The position numbers were made by a program, and so were the translations under genes. A stretch of DNA of 64,000 nucleotides, taken from the NCBI RefSeq assembly GCF_029227915.1, contig NC_079885.1:10653001-10717000 (forward strand), written 5' to 3'. Under the pieces are notes generated by a model. It had not been told where the DNA came from and searched no databases. It worked only from the letters and a program-made list of their open reading frames with translations. This stretch comes from Hydractinia symbiolongicarpus. Lineage: Eukaryota; Cnidaria; Hydrozoa; Anthoathecata; Hydractiniidae. This document shows, piece after piece, positions 34,801 through 44,085 of the stretch (position 1 is the first letter of the stretch; every line of letters begins with the position of its first letter).

Positions 34801-36346
34801 AGAGTCGTGGCCATGAGAGATTTAATGTGATGTAACTGGCAAAACACTGCAATTCTCTGAGTATATGTATGTTTAAAAGTAAAAGTAAGAGTTAGTTGCT
34901 GTATACTTGTATGGCACACGAAGAAGACTAGTGATCTATAACGTTGTTTTTTGGAAGTGTTTGTAGTTGAGGTGATTTCAATGATTATTTTGTTTTGAGA
35001 ATTCACTCTATTGCAATAAAGAAAAGCATGAAATATATCTCTTATTTCCCTAAATTTGTTGAATTCTACTAGCTATAGCAGATAAATTTTCTTGTGTTAC
35101 AAGATTTTGTGCATGTTTAGTTAAAATGGTGGTTCTGCCTGCAAGGGCTTGGTTTATGTAAAATGTATCTTGCATAATTTTTACAATACATTTTGGAGAG
35201 TAAATTTTACATTTTTTGCTTTCTTTATATTGTTGACTGTTTACTTCTACAACAAGCATATACTTTGACACATATTTCATTTTTTTGTCTATAACCAGAA
35301 ATCTGTTCTCCAACACACCTAATATTATTTATCTGCTTTATTTTTTAACAACAGAGCATGCCTTCTCTTTTTCACATGAATTTCATTCATTTTAAAAATT
35401 CATGGTTGATTGAGAACATTATGTGTATATTATGATTTTAAATACATTATATGAACATTCAAACATTACAACGTTCTATTACTCTTTCAAAATTTGTATA
35501 ACTTGTAGTTTCCACAGAGTCTGGAATTGTGAAAAACTTGGCATTATTTCTAAATATAGAAACAAGTTTCAAGCAAAAAAATATTACTTTGAAGGCTTAA
35601 AATGCTGCATCTGAATAACAGTGTTAACAAAATTTGAGTTTTTAACTGCACCACTCTTTTTGCATGTTTGAATTTTGCATGTTTGAATTTTGCATGTTTC
35701 ATTCCATTTTATAAAATGGAATATTTCCAGGGGTTTCAACACAAAAAATACATTACTAAACAAACAAATCAAAATTGTACCTCCATTTTCTCAGCACACA
35801 AAGGAAAATTACGATGTGGCTTAACAACATCACATGATCGAATTGTTGGGGTAAGTTTAAGCACTGTCTTTTTGTTCACTTCATCACCATGATCAAAAAA
35901 TTCTGAAAAATATAAGAAAGTATAAATTATTGAATGTTTCTACTTTCAGCTTTGGAAATTATTGAACAAGCATTTATTCTGTTAAAGAAAAACAGTGCCC
36001 TGTCCGTATGCATGATCACACAAAACTCAGGTACTGCAAAATGTGAATTATACATATCATCAACTTTAAAATCATCTAGAACTTCTTTACCTTTAAGTTC
36101 AACTGTTTCATGCATGTTAACTTTTTCTTTGCTGTCTACCTCATAGGCCATGTTTTTGCTGTTGTCAATGTGATTAATATCAAACTCAATTTTTTGGAAT
36201 AGGTTATGAATTGAGCTGATCCCACTGTGATGTTTTATTAAACTTTCCAGTCGAAGCAAAGTGATGACATAAAGTCCTATCAAACATATCAGGATGAGAA
36301 TGAAAATGTTTCGGTGGTTGATTCTTGAAATAGCTATTGATTTCAT
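22831..36346 (-). CDS. mgat5: MGAT5-like alpha-1,6-mannosylglycoprotein 6-beta-N-acetylglucosaminyltransferase, copy B (complete)
   Basis: Tandem paralogue of copy A with the same predicted Golgi role. Exons: 36346-36091, 35902-35781, 34524-34435, 32952-32899, 32789-32637, 31614-31454, 30285-30145, 29673-29537, 28971-28844, 28596-28531, 27527-27450, 26576-26493, 26269-26207, 25579-25463, 25309-25232, 25014-24912, 24167-24110, 23032-22831. The sum is 2,091 nt, 696 aa plus stop, slightly shorter than human MGAT5 (741 aa). There is a short basic N-terminus, a signal anchor at about residues 14-32, then a stem without the Thr repeat of copy A. GGPLGELVQW (Glu 251) and GVGFPYEGPGPMEA (from about 466) are conserved. 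The Cys-rich end (FSCMYES, LCPCRDY, ICSDCL stop) matches the end of vertebrate MGAT5. Intron 3 carries a Harbinger element. Whether copies A and B differ in substrate, as MGAT5 and MGAT5B do, cannot be told here. Confidence 0.95.
33325..34367 (-). mobile_element. PIF/Harbinger-type DNA transposon remnant
   Basis: 1,043 bp inside MGAT5-B intron 3. The ends are imperfect inverted repeats (AGGTGAAAGTCCACCTTGAT at the left; AGGCGAAAGTCTACTTCGAT as the reverse complement of the right), flanked by TTA on both sides (33322-33324, 34368-34370), the 3-bp target typical of this superfamily. On the minus strand, pieces of a HARBI1-like transposase N-terminus can be read: FWVWPIFQERKKK, FHTLVKE, then in another frame FEHLLRLVGPKLERDNTRR, ERLCVTLRYLVSGDSF and VGRIVKDMCKIIWDTL. 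Frameshifts break it and the catalytic DDE region is absent, so it is non-autonomous. Confidence 0.85.
33765..34150 (-). pseudogene. Broken HARBI1-like transposase fragment
   Basis: Only the N-terminal part of a Harbinger nuclease remains, in at least two frames, inside the element at 33325-34367. The fragments ERLCVTLRYLVSGDSF and IVKDMCKIIW are recognisable. The downstream nuclease core is missing. The plus-strand open frame over the same bases is a shadow. Confidence 0.75.
35661..35722. repeat. 15-bp tandem repeat joined to a 22-bp perfect palindrome
   Basis: TGCATGTTTGAATTT recurs at 35661, 35676 and (partly) 35691, followed at 35701-35722 by a perfect palindrome with half-site ATTCCATTTTA. 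It lies in MGAT5-B intron 2, about 60 bp past the exon 2 donor. No role assigned. Confidence 0.7.
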
Positions 36347-36490
36347 TTTTTTATCTAAAAATAGTCATATACTGCATACATACATTTTTTCATAAGCATA
36401 ACGTTTATAAGCATATTGTAAGCATATCATCAAAGTTTTCCCCAGTTGCTTCCAATTGCCATTAACAATCACTGCAATATTTAAGACTGC

Positions 36491-36765
36491 ATTAAGAACC
36501 AAAATTTTTGCCGGAAAAACCTTTGGACACAAACTTTTATTTCAGCGGAAAAATTTTGGGACAAGATTTTTAAAGTCATTTTATTGATTTTATGATTACC
36601 CTATATATCTATAATTTCTATGCACTGGTTCTTTTTTATAAAAATTAGAAAAACCAAAATTTTTGGACAAAAAAACTTTCGGCAGAAACAAATTTCGGAC
36701 AGAAAAATTTTCTGACAAAAAAAATCTAAAAGTTTTACCATCCGAAAATGTTCGTTCCTAATGTA
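36491..36765. mobile_element. Candidate foldback element upstream of MGAT5-B
   Basis: The left end (CATTAAGAACCAAAATTTTTG) resembles the reverse complement of the right end (CATTAGGAACGAACATTTTCG), and the interior repeats motifs such as TTCGGACA and AAAATTTT. It is non-coding and begins about 145 bp upstream of the MGAT5-B start codon. Ends and family are uncertain. Confidence 0.4.
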
Positions 36766-37202
36766 CTTTCACAAACTTCAAGGCAGCTTAATGATTGAGT
36801 ACTTAATCTTTATGAGCTAAAATAGTGGTCTGTCTGGGAAAAACGAAAGGTGACCAATATCTGGTTAATTTTTTTTACATAAGCATATCGCAAGCATAAT
36901 CTGAGCCTTTTTACAAATTAGGGTTAAGAATACATGAGCATGATTTTTAAAATTATGTATGCTTATAAAAACAATATGTATCGTAAGACCAATGCAAAAC
37001 ATATATAATTTTTAAATATATATAGACGCGCTTTACTCCATCAAATTCTTTCATCATATATATATATATCTTTTATCATCATTTTTTAATGTTTCAGGAA
37101 ATTTTAACTTGTCAATTTAGAATACCAGAGAAAATTTCAAGACCCTCAAAGCAGCGAGTTGTATAATTTATAATTTAGTTAGAATTAAATCTAAACAATT
37201 TA

Positions 37203-37500
37203 TGGCGATATAGCTTAGTGGTTAAAACTCTTGCATTTTGTGCGGGAGACTGGTGTTTGATTCCCCCAAGGTGACAATTGAATATGGCGAGTAAATGTTA
37301 TTATAGCCCTGGGTTAACAGATGGTAAAGGGAATTATTTGGTAGAATGCATATCCTAATTGGGTCTGCGTAGCTCAAAATGAGCATTAAATGCTCTAGGA
37401 TTCCTCATCTAAGCCATGGTCCCTTCTGGAAATAATAGACAGTGCATCCCTCAATATTTGTGAGGCTAGCCATGTGAAATATGCACATCTATCTATCTAA
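37203..37500 (+). mobile_element. tRNA-derived SINE, copy 1
   Basis: It starts with a tRNA-like head carrying an A-box-like TAGCTTAGTGG and a B-box-like GTTTGATTCC about 40 bp later. A body follows with AAAATGAGCATTAAATGCTC, then a tail of ATCT repeats. The body is shared with 54812-55150, which shows a dispersed family. It is not a tRNA gene: no complete acceptor stem or cloverleaf can be drawn. Confidence 0.8.
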
Positions 37501-38130
37501 CAGAATTACTGGTTTAATCAAATATATATATAGTGGTGTTAAAAGTTACGCTTAGTGACAAACAAAATTTTTTCGGTTGCTTTTATTTTTCTTCGATCAA
37601 TGGTCAATAAAAAAACTTTTATCTTCTTCAATGTTTTGTTCAAATGAATGTACTTAACTCAAATGTAATTTTAAGCTATATTCAAAAAAGAGCATACATT
37701 TAGCATACATATAGCATTATATTTAGAAAACATTTACTATTCAAGAAAGTAAATGAACATGAAAACATGGTGTATAGAAGTTAAAATCTATAATATATTC
37801 ATAACTTTCAGGTTGTGCTAAATGGCAGAAACAATTTTTTATCAATAATAACAGAGTTTTTCACACGTGTAAAAACATTGAGAAAAAAATTTAAGCGCAA
37901 CACACATTCTAGAAATATTAAGTTTCCATCTTTAAATCTTTACTTTGTATATATATAGACAGAATTGATCTATTATATTATACATAAAAAATAAACAACT
38001 TGCGAATCGCGATTAGGGGGCTGTTAATTTTAAAACAGATTCCAACTCTCCAAATTGGACTTGAAACTACGATATATAAATCTCCCATCCTTATTTCTCA
38101 AAAATTTTCCAATATTAAAATGTCAACTGA

Positions 38131-38133
<3 letters not shown>

Positions 38134-38164
<31 letters not shown>
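38134..38164. repeat. AT dinucleotide microsatellite
   Basis: Uninterrupted TA run of about 31 bases in the intergenic interval upstream of MGAT5-B. Confidence 0.95.
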
Positions 38165-38168
<4 letters not shown>

Positions 38169-38369
38169 TACATATTTTAACTGATAGTTATTTTCAGATA
38201 AAAGCCTTCACTACATGCTATATACAGCATGGTATAACCTTTAACCCCATAGCAACCACAATATATATAAACAACCAACTTTGCCAGAGAATTGGTAAGA
38301 TAGCTAGCTACATACAGTCTCAAAAATCAACTTACAGTAAATCTAAAACCTCGCATCACTACACCACAA

Positions 38370-38965
38370 AAACAACAAGGAATGTTGATATAAATTTTAA
38401 ATCCAGCGTCGGTGTCATCAGCAGAGGTGTACCATGGAATACTTGATGGCGACATGAAGATCATTTATGTAAAGCAGAAACAAAAGTGGACCTAGGACAG
38501 AACCTTGGGGTACACAATGGTGGATAGTTTTACGAGAAGACAGAGAGTTGTTGATATCTACAAATTGTTCCCTATTTGTTAAAAATGAACGAAGTAATGA
38601 TAAAGGAATACCATGTATGCCATAGTGATATAGTTTCTTTGGTAGGAATTCATGGTCAACTGTGTCAAATGCTCTTTTAAGTCAATAAAAATGCCACATG
38701 CAATATAGTCATTGTCAAGTGCTTCCATAATTTTTTGGGTAATATTGAATAATGCATTTGAAGTACAATATTTTTTCCTGAAGCCATATTGATTTTGAAA
38801 TATAGTGTTGTTAGCGGAAAGAAATTTGTATAATCGATTAAAAATAAGTTTTTCAAATATTTTGTCAATGTTTGAAAGAAGTGATATTGGTCGATAGTTG
38901 CTGAGTTCAACATTGGAGCCTGTTTTATAAATAGGGATAACTTTGGCAATTTTAAGAGATTGGCA
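38370..38965 (-). pseudogene. Non-LTR retrotransposon reverse transcriptase fragment
   Basis: Reading leftward in shifting frames gives KVIPIYKTGSN, NYRPISLLSNIDKIFEKL, the domain A-like IFIDLKRAFDTVDH, then VPQGSVLGPLLFLLYINDL and HLCADDT (a decayed YADD). These are fingers-palm motifs of a CR1/Jockey-type RT. A frameshift near 38680 breaks it, and EN and C-terminal parts are missing. It differs from the LINE copies at 57.9-64 kb. Confidence 0.88.
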
Positions 38966-39269
38966 AAACAGTTATACTGTATTAATGTTCAAAAACATTT
39001 TTTAAACAGAAAGTGGCAGAAGTGTTGTCTGAGGTATACAAAAAATGCATCCACAATCACAGAAGTCTCCACCATACTAACACAGTGTTTTGGTGACTGT
39101 AGTGGACTACTATAGCCGGTAGCTAACTAGCTGTTTTAAAAGAAACAGTTAGTCAAAATCCCAGGGTTTTTCACCCTTTACATTCAGTATCACCAAGAGG
39201 AGTCACTACAACTAACTATCATTGAACACTCAGTCAGGGTGGTTGAATGTCGTCTGCTGTCTCTGCATG

Positions 39270-39510
39270 CATGCAAAATCAGATCCGGGCTCAATCAGTA
39301 GCTATAGAAAGGCTGGAGTGCTCATAACATCTGAAAGGTTGCAGGTTCGATACCCATATAAGGTAATCGTCTACTTGGACAGAAATTTCAGAGAATTCTA
39401 CAGCTCAAATGAGAGTTTTAAACACTCTAGCTATAGATGGATTTAACTAGCGCTATACGTAGAACAGTCTTTGTGATCCCTTCTGGCAGAGAAACATATG
39501 ACGTGGTGTA
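39270..39510 (+). mobile_element. SINE-like tRNA-derived fragment
   Basis: It contains GCAGGTTCGATACC, a good Pol III B box, preceded by a tRNA-like stretch (TAGCTATAGAAAGG, GGAGTGCTCATAACA). Downstream, ATCCCTTCTGG resembles the body of the SINE at 37203. It is probably a second, diverged SINE; the boundaries are approximate. Confidence 0.45.
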
Positions 39511-40017
39511 CCCTAAAAATTAGTGATGGATTGTATTACTATAACCAACAGAATCATCAAAAAAAGGTAAATAAGTAAATTATATACTGTAAAACAAAAG
39601 AGTTGGTCCAGTTAGAGCAAAATGATAAAACAAAACAAAACCAGCATGAGATCTGGGCAACATCAAAGCGTCTGGAACGTGTCGTACTACCCAATCGCAT
39701 TTTAGAAAGATTCAATAAAACGTTAACGAATAAGCGAGTCAATTTAATTTTCCCTGTGTTTTGTTGTTTTTTGAATAACTTCATACCTCTGTATTCGTTT
39801 CGTATGGCAATAGAAGTAATACTTCCGGATTAGAGATATCAATCCCACCCACTTAAATTTATATTCTAATAACCCACCACGTGGCTGTCGAGTATCTCAG
39901 CATTGCTTTAAATAAAAGAAGGTTACCATGGAAACCCTTATGTTAAAGAAAAAGAACACAGTTATCATGTCGTGGGAAACCCTTGAAACCCCGTTGTTAT
40001 TAAAATAAAATTGCAGC

Positions 40018-40967
40018 ATGCTACCTTGTAAGTTTTCTCAACCCCTGCGTTGTTTTTCATTCAGACTTTTTAAACTTTTAAATAATTTAATAGTTAATGA
40101 TAATTTCTTCCCTACTGACCAAATGAGTTTTATTAATGTTTCTGAATCCCGTGCGATGATTAAAAAAGTCGTGTCTGTAGATTATTACGGCAAATTATAT
40201 AACGAAAAATTGATAGTTATGTCGGTTGATTATCACGGCAAATTACATGACGAAAAATTAATACAGTGGACTCTCCATAACTCGAACTCTCACGGGGAAT
40301 CAGAAATCGTTCGAGTTATGAAGCGGTTTGAGTAATGGAGAGTTTGGAAGTTTTGAATGATTTGAGTAATTATCTACCTTACGGGTGAGAAGTAAGTCGT
40401 AAACAGTTATTTCAGTTGACATAACGTTTTCTCCCTGCTACCACAGACGCCGTTTTATTCATGAGAATTTCAAAACAAGAATATTTGTAAACACACCACT
40501 TGATATTCGAACGGCGCGTTCGAATGATCTAAGGGGCCGAACACACGTAAAAAATATTCGAATTAGAAAAAAAACCCGAAGTTCTTCAATATTCAGATTG
40601 TTCGAGTTTTGAAGAGCGAAAATAGCCTAATATGCTTTCAAGGGACAAAAAATATTGTTTGACTTAAGGAGATTTTCGAGTTATGGAGATTCAAGTAGTA
40701 GAGAGTTGATTATGAGAGTTCATTAGGAAATTTTCACGGTGCCTACGAATTCGTTTGAGTTAAAGAGCGGTTCGAGTTTATGGAGAGTCCACTGTAGTTA
40801 TGTCGGTTGATTATTACGTAAGTGAATCTTTTTTAAGTGGCAACCCAGCTTTAATGGATGTCCCGCCTAAGTGTAAATCCAGCTTTAGTTCTCACAATTT
40901 ATTCTCTTCTTCATTGCGTGAAAATATGTTCTCGCAGAATCCTTTCATTAATTTTTGTAACTCGTAG
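40018..40967 (+). pseudogene. Unknown ORF split by a MITE
   Basis: An ATG-started frame runs 40018-40263 (82 codons), is interrupted by the TA-flanked MITE at 40264-40794, and resumes in the same frame at 40797 to a TAG at 40965-40967 (56 codons more). The frame has an internal repeat: VDYYGKLYNEKLI, then MSVDYHGKLHDEKLI, and a third start MSVDYY after the insertion. I do not recognise the protein. That the frame continues across the excised element suggests it was open before the insertion, but a chance ORF in repeat-derived DNA cannot be excluded. Confidence 0.35.
40264..40794. mobile_element. pogo/Tigger-type MITE, 531 bp, TA target duplication
   Basis: The left end CAGTGGACTCTCCATAACTC and the reverse complement of the right end CAGTGGACTCTCCATAAACT are near-perfect inverted repeats, each next to TA (40262-40263, 40795-40796). 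CAGT ends with a TA duplication are typical of Tc1/mariner-pogo (Tigger) elements. The interior repeats TTCGAGTTATGGAGA-like motifs in both orientations. No transposase is present. Confidence 0.87.
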
Positions 40968-41260
40968 ATATTCAACGTTTGGAAATATAATACAAAATTA
41001 ATAAATCCGCAATAATTTATGTCACAAAATGTATTGTAAGCATTGAAACCGAAATAACTTATGTCGCAAAATCAATTATTATTATTTTTTATCCTCAAAT
41101 TATGGTACTTCAATACTTGTAACAAACGATTTAATCAAGAGTTGCGAACACTTTAACAGATGTTGTTACGTTACAAAACAGACATCTTCAATTACTATTT
41201 CAAAATTCCAATAATTTTCAGGACTTTTTTCAAAGATATTTCTATGACATTTCGTAGCTA

Positions 41261-41404
41261 ATTATTTTCTTGTCACAAAATAGTCAGCTTTTCAAAACTT
41301 GAGTTGCTTTTGGGGGTTAAGGAAGAGACATAATTATTTTCTTGTCACAAAATAGTTAGCTTTTCAAAACTTAAGTTGCATTTGGGGGTTAAGGAAGAGA
41401 CCTA
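41261..41404. repeat. 72-bp tandem duplication
   Basis: A unit starting ATTATTTTCTTGTCACAAAA is repeated at 41333 with few differences; each unit ends GGGGGTTAAGGAAGAGAC. It lies downstream of PIGS. No function assigned. Confidence 0.85.
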
Positions 41405-41488
41405 ACGATTCATCTTGGGCACCATCGCTTAATCTAATTCGTTTTCTTTCTAAAACATTCAGAAAATTTTTCATGAAAACCTAGTCGT

Positions 41489-41590
41489 CAGGAGTTATGG
41501 ATGTTTACGCCCGTGACGTCCTCAGGAGTTATGGCAGTTTACGACCGTGACGTCCTCAGGAGTTATGGCGGTTTACGCCCGTGACCCGTC
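41489..41590. repeat. 34-bp tandem repeat, three units
   Basis: CAGGAGTTATGG begins units at 41489, 41523 and 41557; each continues into GTTTACGCCCGTGACGTC or a close variant. The units contain TGACGTC, resembling a CRE/ATF half-palindrome. It lies 100-200 bp past the PIGS stop codon. Confidence 0.85.
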
Positions 41591-41691
41591 GTTAAGGGCT
41601 AAACGAAAAAACGCAGTAATAACATCCACAAAATACGCATGTGTTCACGTAATATAGGCAGTAAAACATTTATATTACAAAAAAATTAAAA

Positions 41692-43221
41692 TTATTCGCT
41701 TTTGATTTTGCTATCTGCAGCAGGACTATTTTTTAACCAATTGATAGCCTTACCGAACGACAGCAAAACAGGCAGTGCTATCGGCAGAAACAGCGGTACA
41801 TAAATCGCATATTTTTGATCGTCTGGAAAATATAATAAAGCCAACAAGGAAGCATCGTAAAATGCCTTTTCTGACGTCACAAAGGCTGTTTTTGAATGCG
41901 TGTATGCTTCACTTACGAGTCCATGCCTTAACGCTGTTACCGCAGATTCGATATTTTTTACAGATGTCTCGATTAACTCTTTAATATCATCGCGAATTAC
42001 TATATTCGCTATTTCATCCAAGAGTTTGGATAAAGAAGTCAAAGTAGAAATGCTTTCTCTTAAATGTTCGAACGTTTTGTAAACTAGCAACTTCATTCGC
42101 ACAAAATCTGAAAGTTCATCTGTTAGTAAATCTTCCGGTACCGTAATTCCAAGCAGATTACGTAACTGTACTATAAATACTTTCATAAGTTCTTCAATCG
42201 GCACTGTAAACTTTTCATTCAACAAACTTGCATTTGACGGATTATAAATCTGAATTCCGCCCCATCTGGGGCTATGAAATGCGGTGTAGTGTTCATTGTA
42301 AGATTTTTTTGACTTAATAACTAACGGAGCGTACTTGTTTGGAGGTATATAAACTATAAAATTTAAATTGGCATCAGTTGATGTGTATGTATTCAACCTT
42401 GATTCCAGCGGATTTATGAAAAGCGGTAGTTTGGTCTTTGTAACGTAGAAAACATTGCCATCTTTATAAGGGGTAATACCAACATCCGCAAAATATAAAA
42501 CCTGCGAAGAAACATGAAATGGACCCATAAACTCTAACTTTTTTAACACTGGTTGCAACTTTTCATTAATGGCATTTTTTATATCCCAAGTTGGCAAGAA
42601 ATCTAAAGGATTAGCAATCGCTAAGTTGAACGTCAAGCGATAACCTGCTGACGGTTTCAGGGTATGCTTGCCACGCACGGACTTCCATGTTTTCTTTCTT
42701 GATAAAGTTGGCATAGATGATATCTCCTCCACCGGGAGCAAAGCACGAGTACAAGCAACGATGTCTTCTGATAACGAAGTGTGGTTCTCAGGTGTGGATA
42801 TTATTAACTTCAACCCATCTTTGCAGTATTTTGTAGTACTTTTTATGATTGATTTGTCTTGCAATAAGAAAATATGATATGTTAACGATACATCTTTTTC
42901 ATTCATTAGGGAACAGTAATTCTGTGTTTCTTTAGAAGAAACATCCAAGCGTGTTACATGTACCTCAAATTGAAAATACTGGAAAGTTTCATTCAGTTTA
43001 GTTTGGAGTAAACGAGTTTCCTCCATTAGACTTGCTGCTTCAGATTCAGTATAAATTTGCAGTCTGATTTGTAGCACTTTTATGGATGATTTTAATGCTG
43101 CTATTTGTTGATGTGGAAGATCAGCTCTGTATACTTTCGTTGTGTTCCACCATAATGGTAGCCCAACCACGACAAATATACAAAGCACGATGATCGAGAC
43201 AAAAGCTTGAGGGTAATCCAT
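41692..43221 (-). CDS. pigs: PIG-S, GPI transamidase complex subunit (single exon)
   Basis: Subunit of the ER-membrane GPI transamidase that replaces the C-terminal signal of proteins with a GPI anchor. It is 509 aa from the chosen Met at 43221 (MDYPQAF), against about 555 in vertebrates. An upstream Met at 43254 would add 11 residues but leaves the hydrophobic helix farther from the N-terminus. A membrane helix at about residues 6-22 runs into GLPLWWNTT (20-28), the family's N-terminal signature, followed by YRADLP. The large lumenal part carries FMGPFHVSSQVLYF and the PRWGGIQIYNP motif. A second membrane helix near 475-500 precedes a short polar tail, as in PIG-S. No intron interrupts the frame. 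The nearest poly(A)-like motif downstream is a TATAAA variant at about 41670. Confidence 0.93.
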   Translation of the reverse strand: MDYPQAFVSIIVLCIFVVVGLPLWWNTTKVYRADLPHQQIAALKSSIKVLQIRLQIYTESEAASLMEETRLLQTKLNETFQYFQFEVHVTRLDVSSKETQNYCSLMNEKDVSLTYHIFLLQDKSIIKSTTKYCKDGLKLIISTPENHTSLSEDIVACTRALLPVEEISSMPTLSRKKTWKSVRGKHTLKPSAGYRLTFNLAIANPLDFLPTWDIKNAINEKLQPVLKKLEFMGPFHVSSQVLYFADVGITPYKDGNVFYVTKTKLPLFINPLESRLNTYTSTDANLNFIVYIPPNKYAPLVIKSKKSYNEHYTAFHSPRWGGIQIYNPSNASLLNEKFTVPIEELMKVFIVQLRNLLGITVPEDLLTDELSDFVRMKLLVYKTFEHLRESISTLTSLSKLLDEIANIVIRDDIKELIETSVKNIESAVTALRHGLVSEAYTHSKTAFVTSEKAFYDASLLALLYFPDDQKYAIYVPLFLPIALPVLLSFGKAINWLKNSPAADSKIKSE

Positions 43222-43254
43222 TATTATTATTTTATCAACTATTCTAAAACACAA

Positions 43255-44085
43255 GAAAAAATTGCAGTACGATTAGTTGTACACGTTAAGCTGGTTAGAA
43301 TTTCCACCAAAAATTTAAAGTAGAAACAATCTCTACTAAATACTATATATTTCATCTACTACAATTATCAGTTAAAGTGGTCAGGCTTTCAACCTAGGTT
43401 TCGGGGCTACTTCATTTCCTTCGTCTAAGAAAGAGAAAAAGGCTCTGAAGGCAAGGTTGTTCATCAAGTCATGCTTAGCCATAGCCATCCACTTTAAAAT
43501 TTTTAAACAATTTTTTTGTCAACAATAAAGGGTATCAGACATGCACCTTAATACATCAAATTTTCGCGATTTTTATCGCAAATCCGTTGAATATACTATT
43601 TTTTTCGCGCATCTTGTTTTCATTTAACATATGAGATATGAAGCCTTTTAACCACTGAAATACATTGAATAAAAGATCCAAGGTTAGGTACTTTAGAATT
43701 AAGGAAAAAAATTCATTATTTGCATCATTTATTTCCAAGCAGCTTAATTGGACGAATCTTTCTTTTTGCGCAGTGATACTCCTGCAGATTTCTTCCGCAA
43801 AGTTGAAATACGGTAAAAAAATTCATGTATTTTGGTATGTATACCGAGTCCAATATCTAGCAATGTGCGTATTTAGGATAAATTTAATATAAAACATCAA
43901 TTATATACTAAATTGTATATCTTGTTGAAATAACAATTCTGACAATACATCAGAAGGACAATTTGAAAAATTACTAACACTGAGTTCGTGTAAAAACAGT
44001 AACAAAACAAAATAAATAAAATGTCCTGATGACGTCATCAAAGGTAAATCCACTTTAATTCTTCTTTAAAATTGTGACGAGAAAA
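43255..44085. other. Intergenic DNA upstream of PIGS; no gene seen
   Basis: AT-rich spacer between the PIGS start and the 3' end of the PDI-D gene. No coding frame is supported. It should hold the PIGS promoter and the 3' UTR of the PDI-D gene; an ATTAAA poly(A) variant for the latter lies at about 44054-44059. Confidence 0.5.

Noticed and set aside
37205-37275. Possible tRNA gene
   Set aside because: It has A- and B-box-like motifs but no pairable acceptor stem, and the downstream body is shared with 54812-55150, so it is a SINE head.
38000-38446. 148-codon plus-strand frame
   Set aside because: It includes the AT microsatellite read as YIYIYI and overlaps the RT fragment on the other strand.
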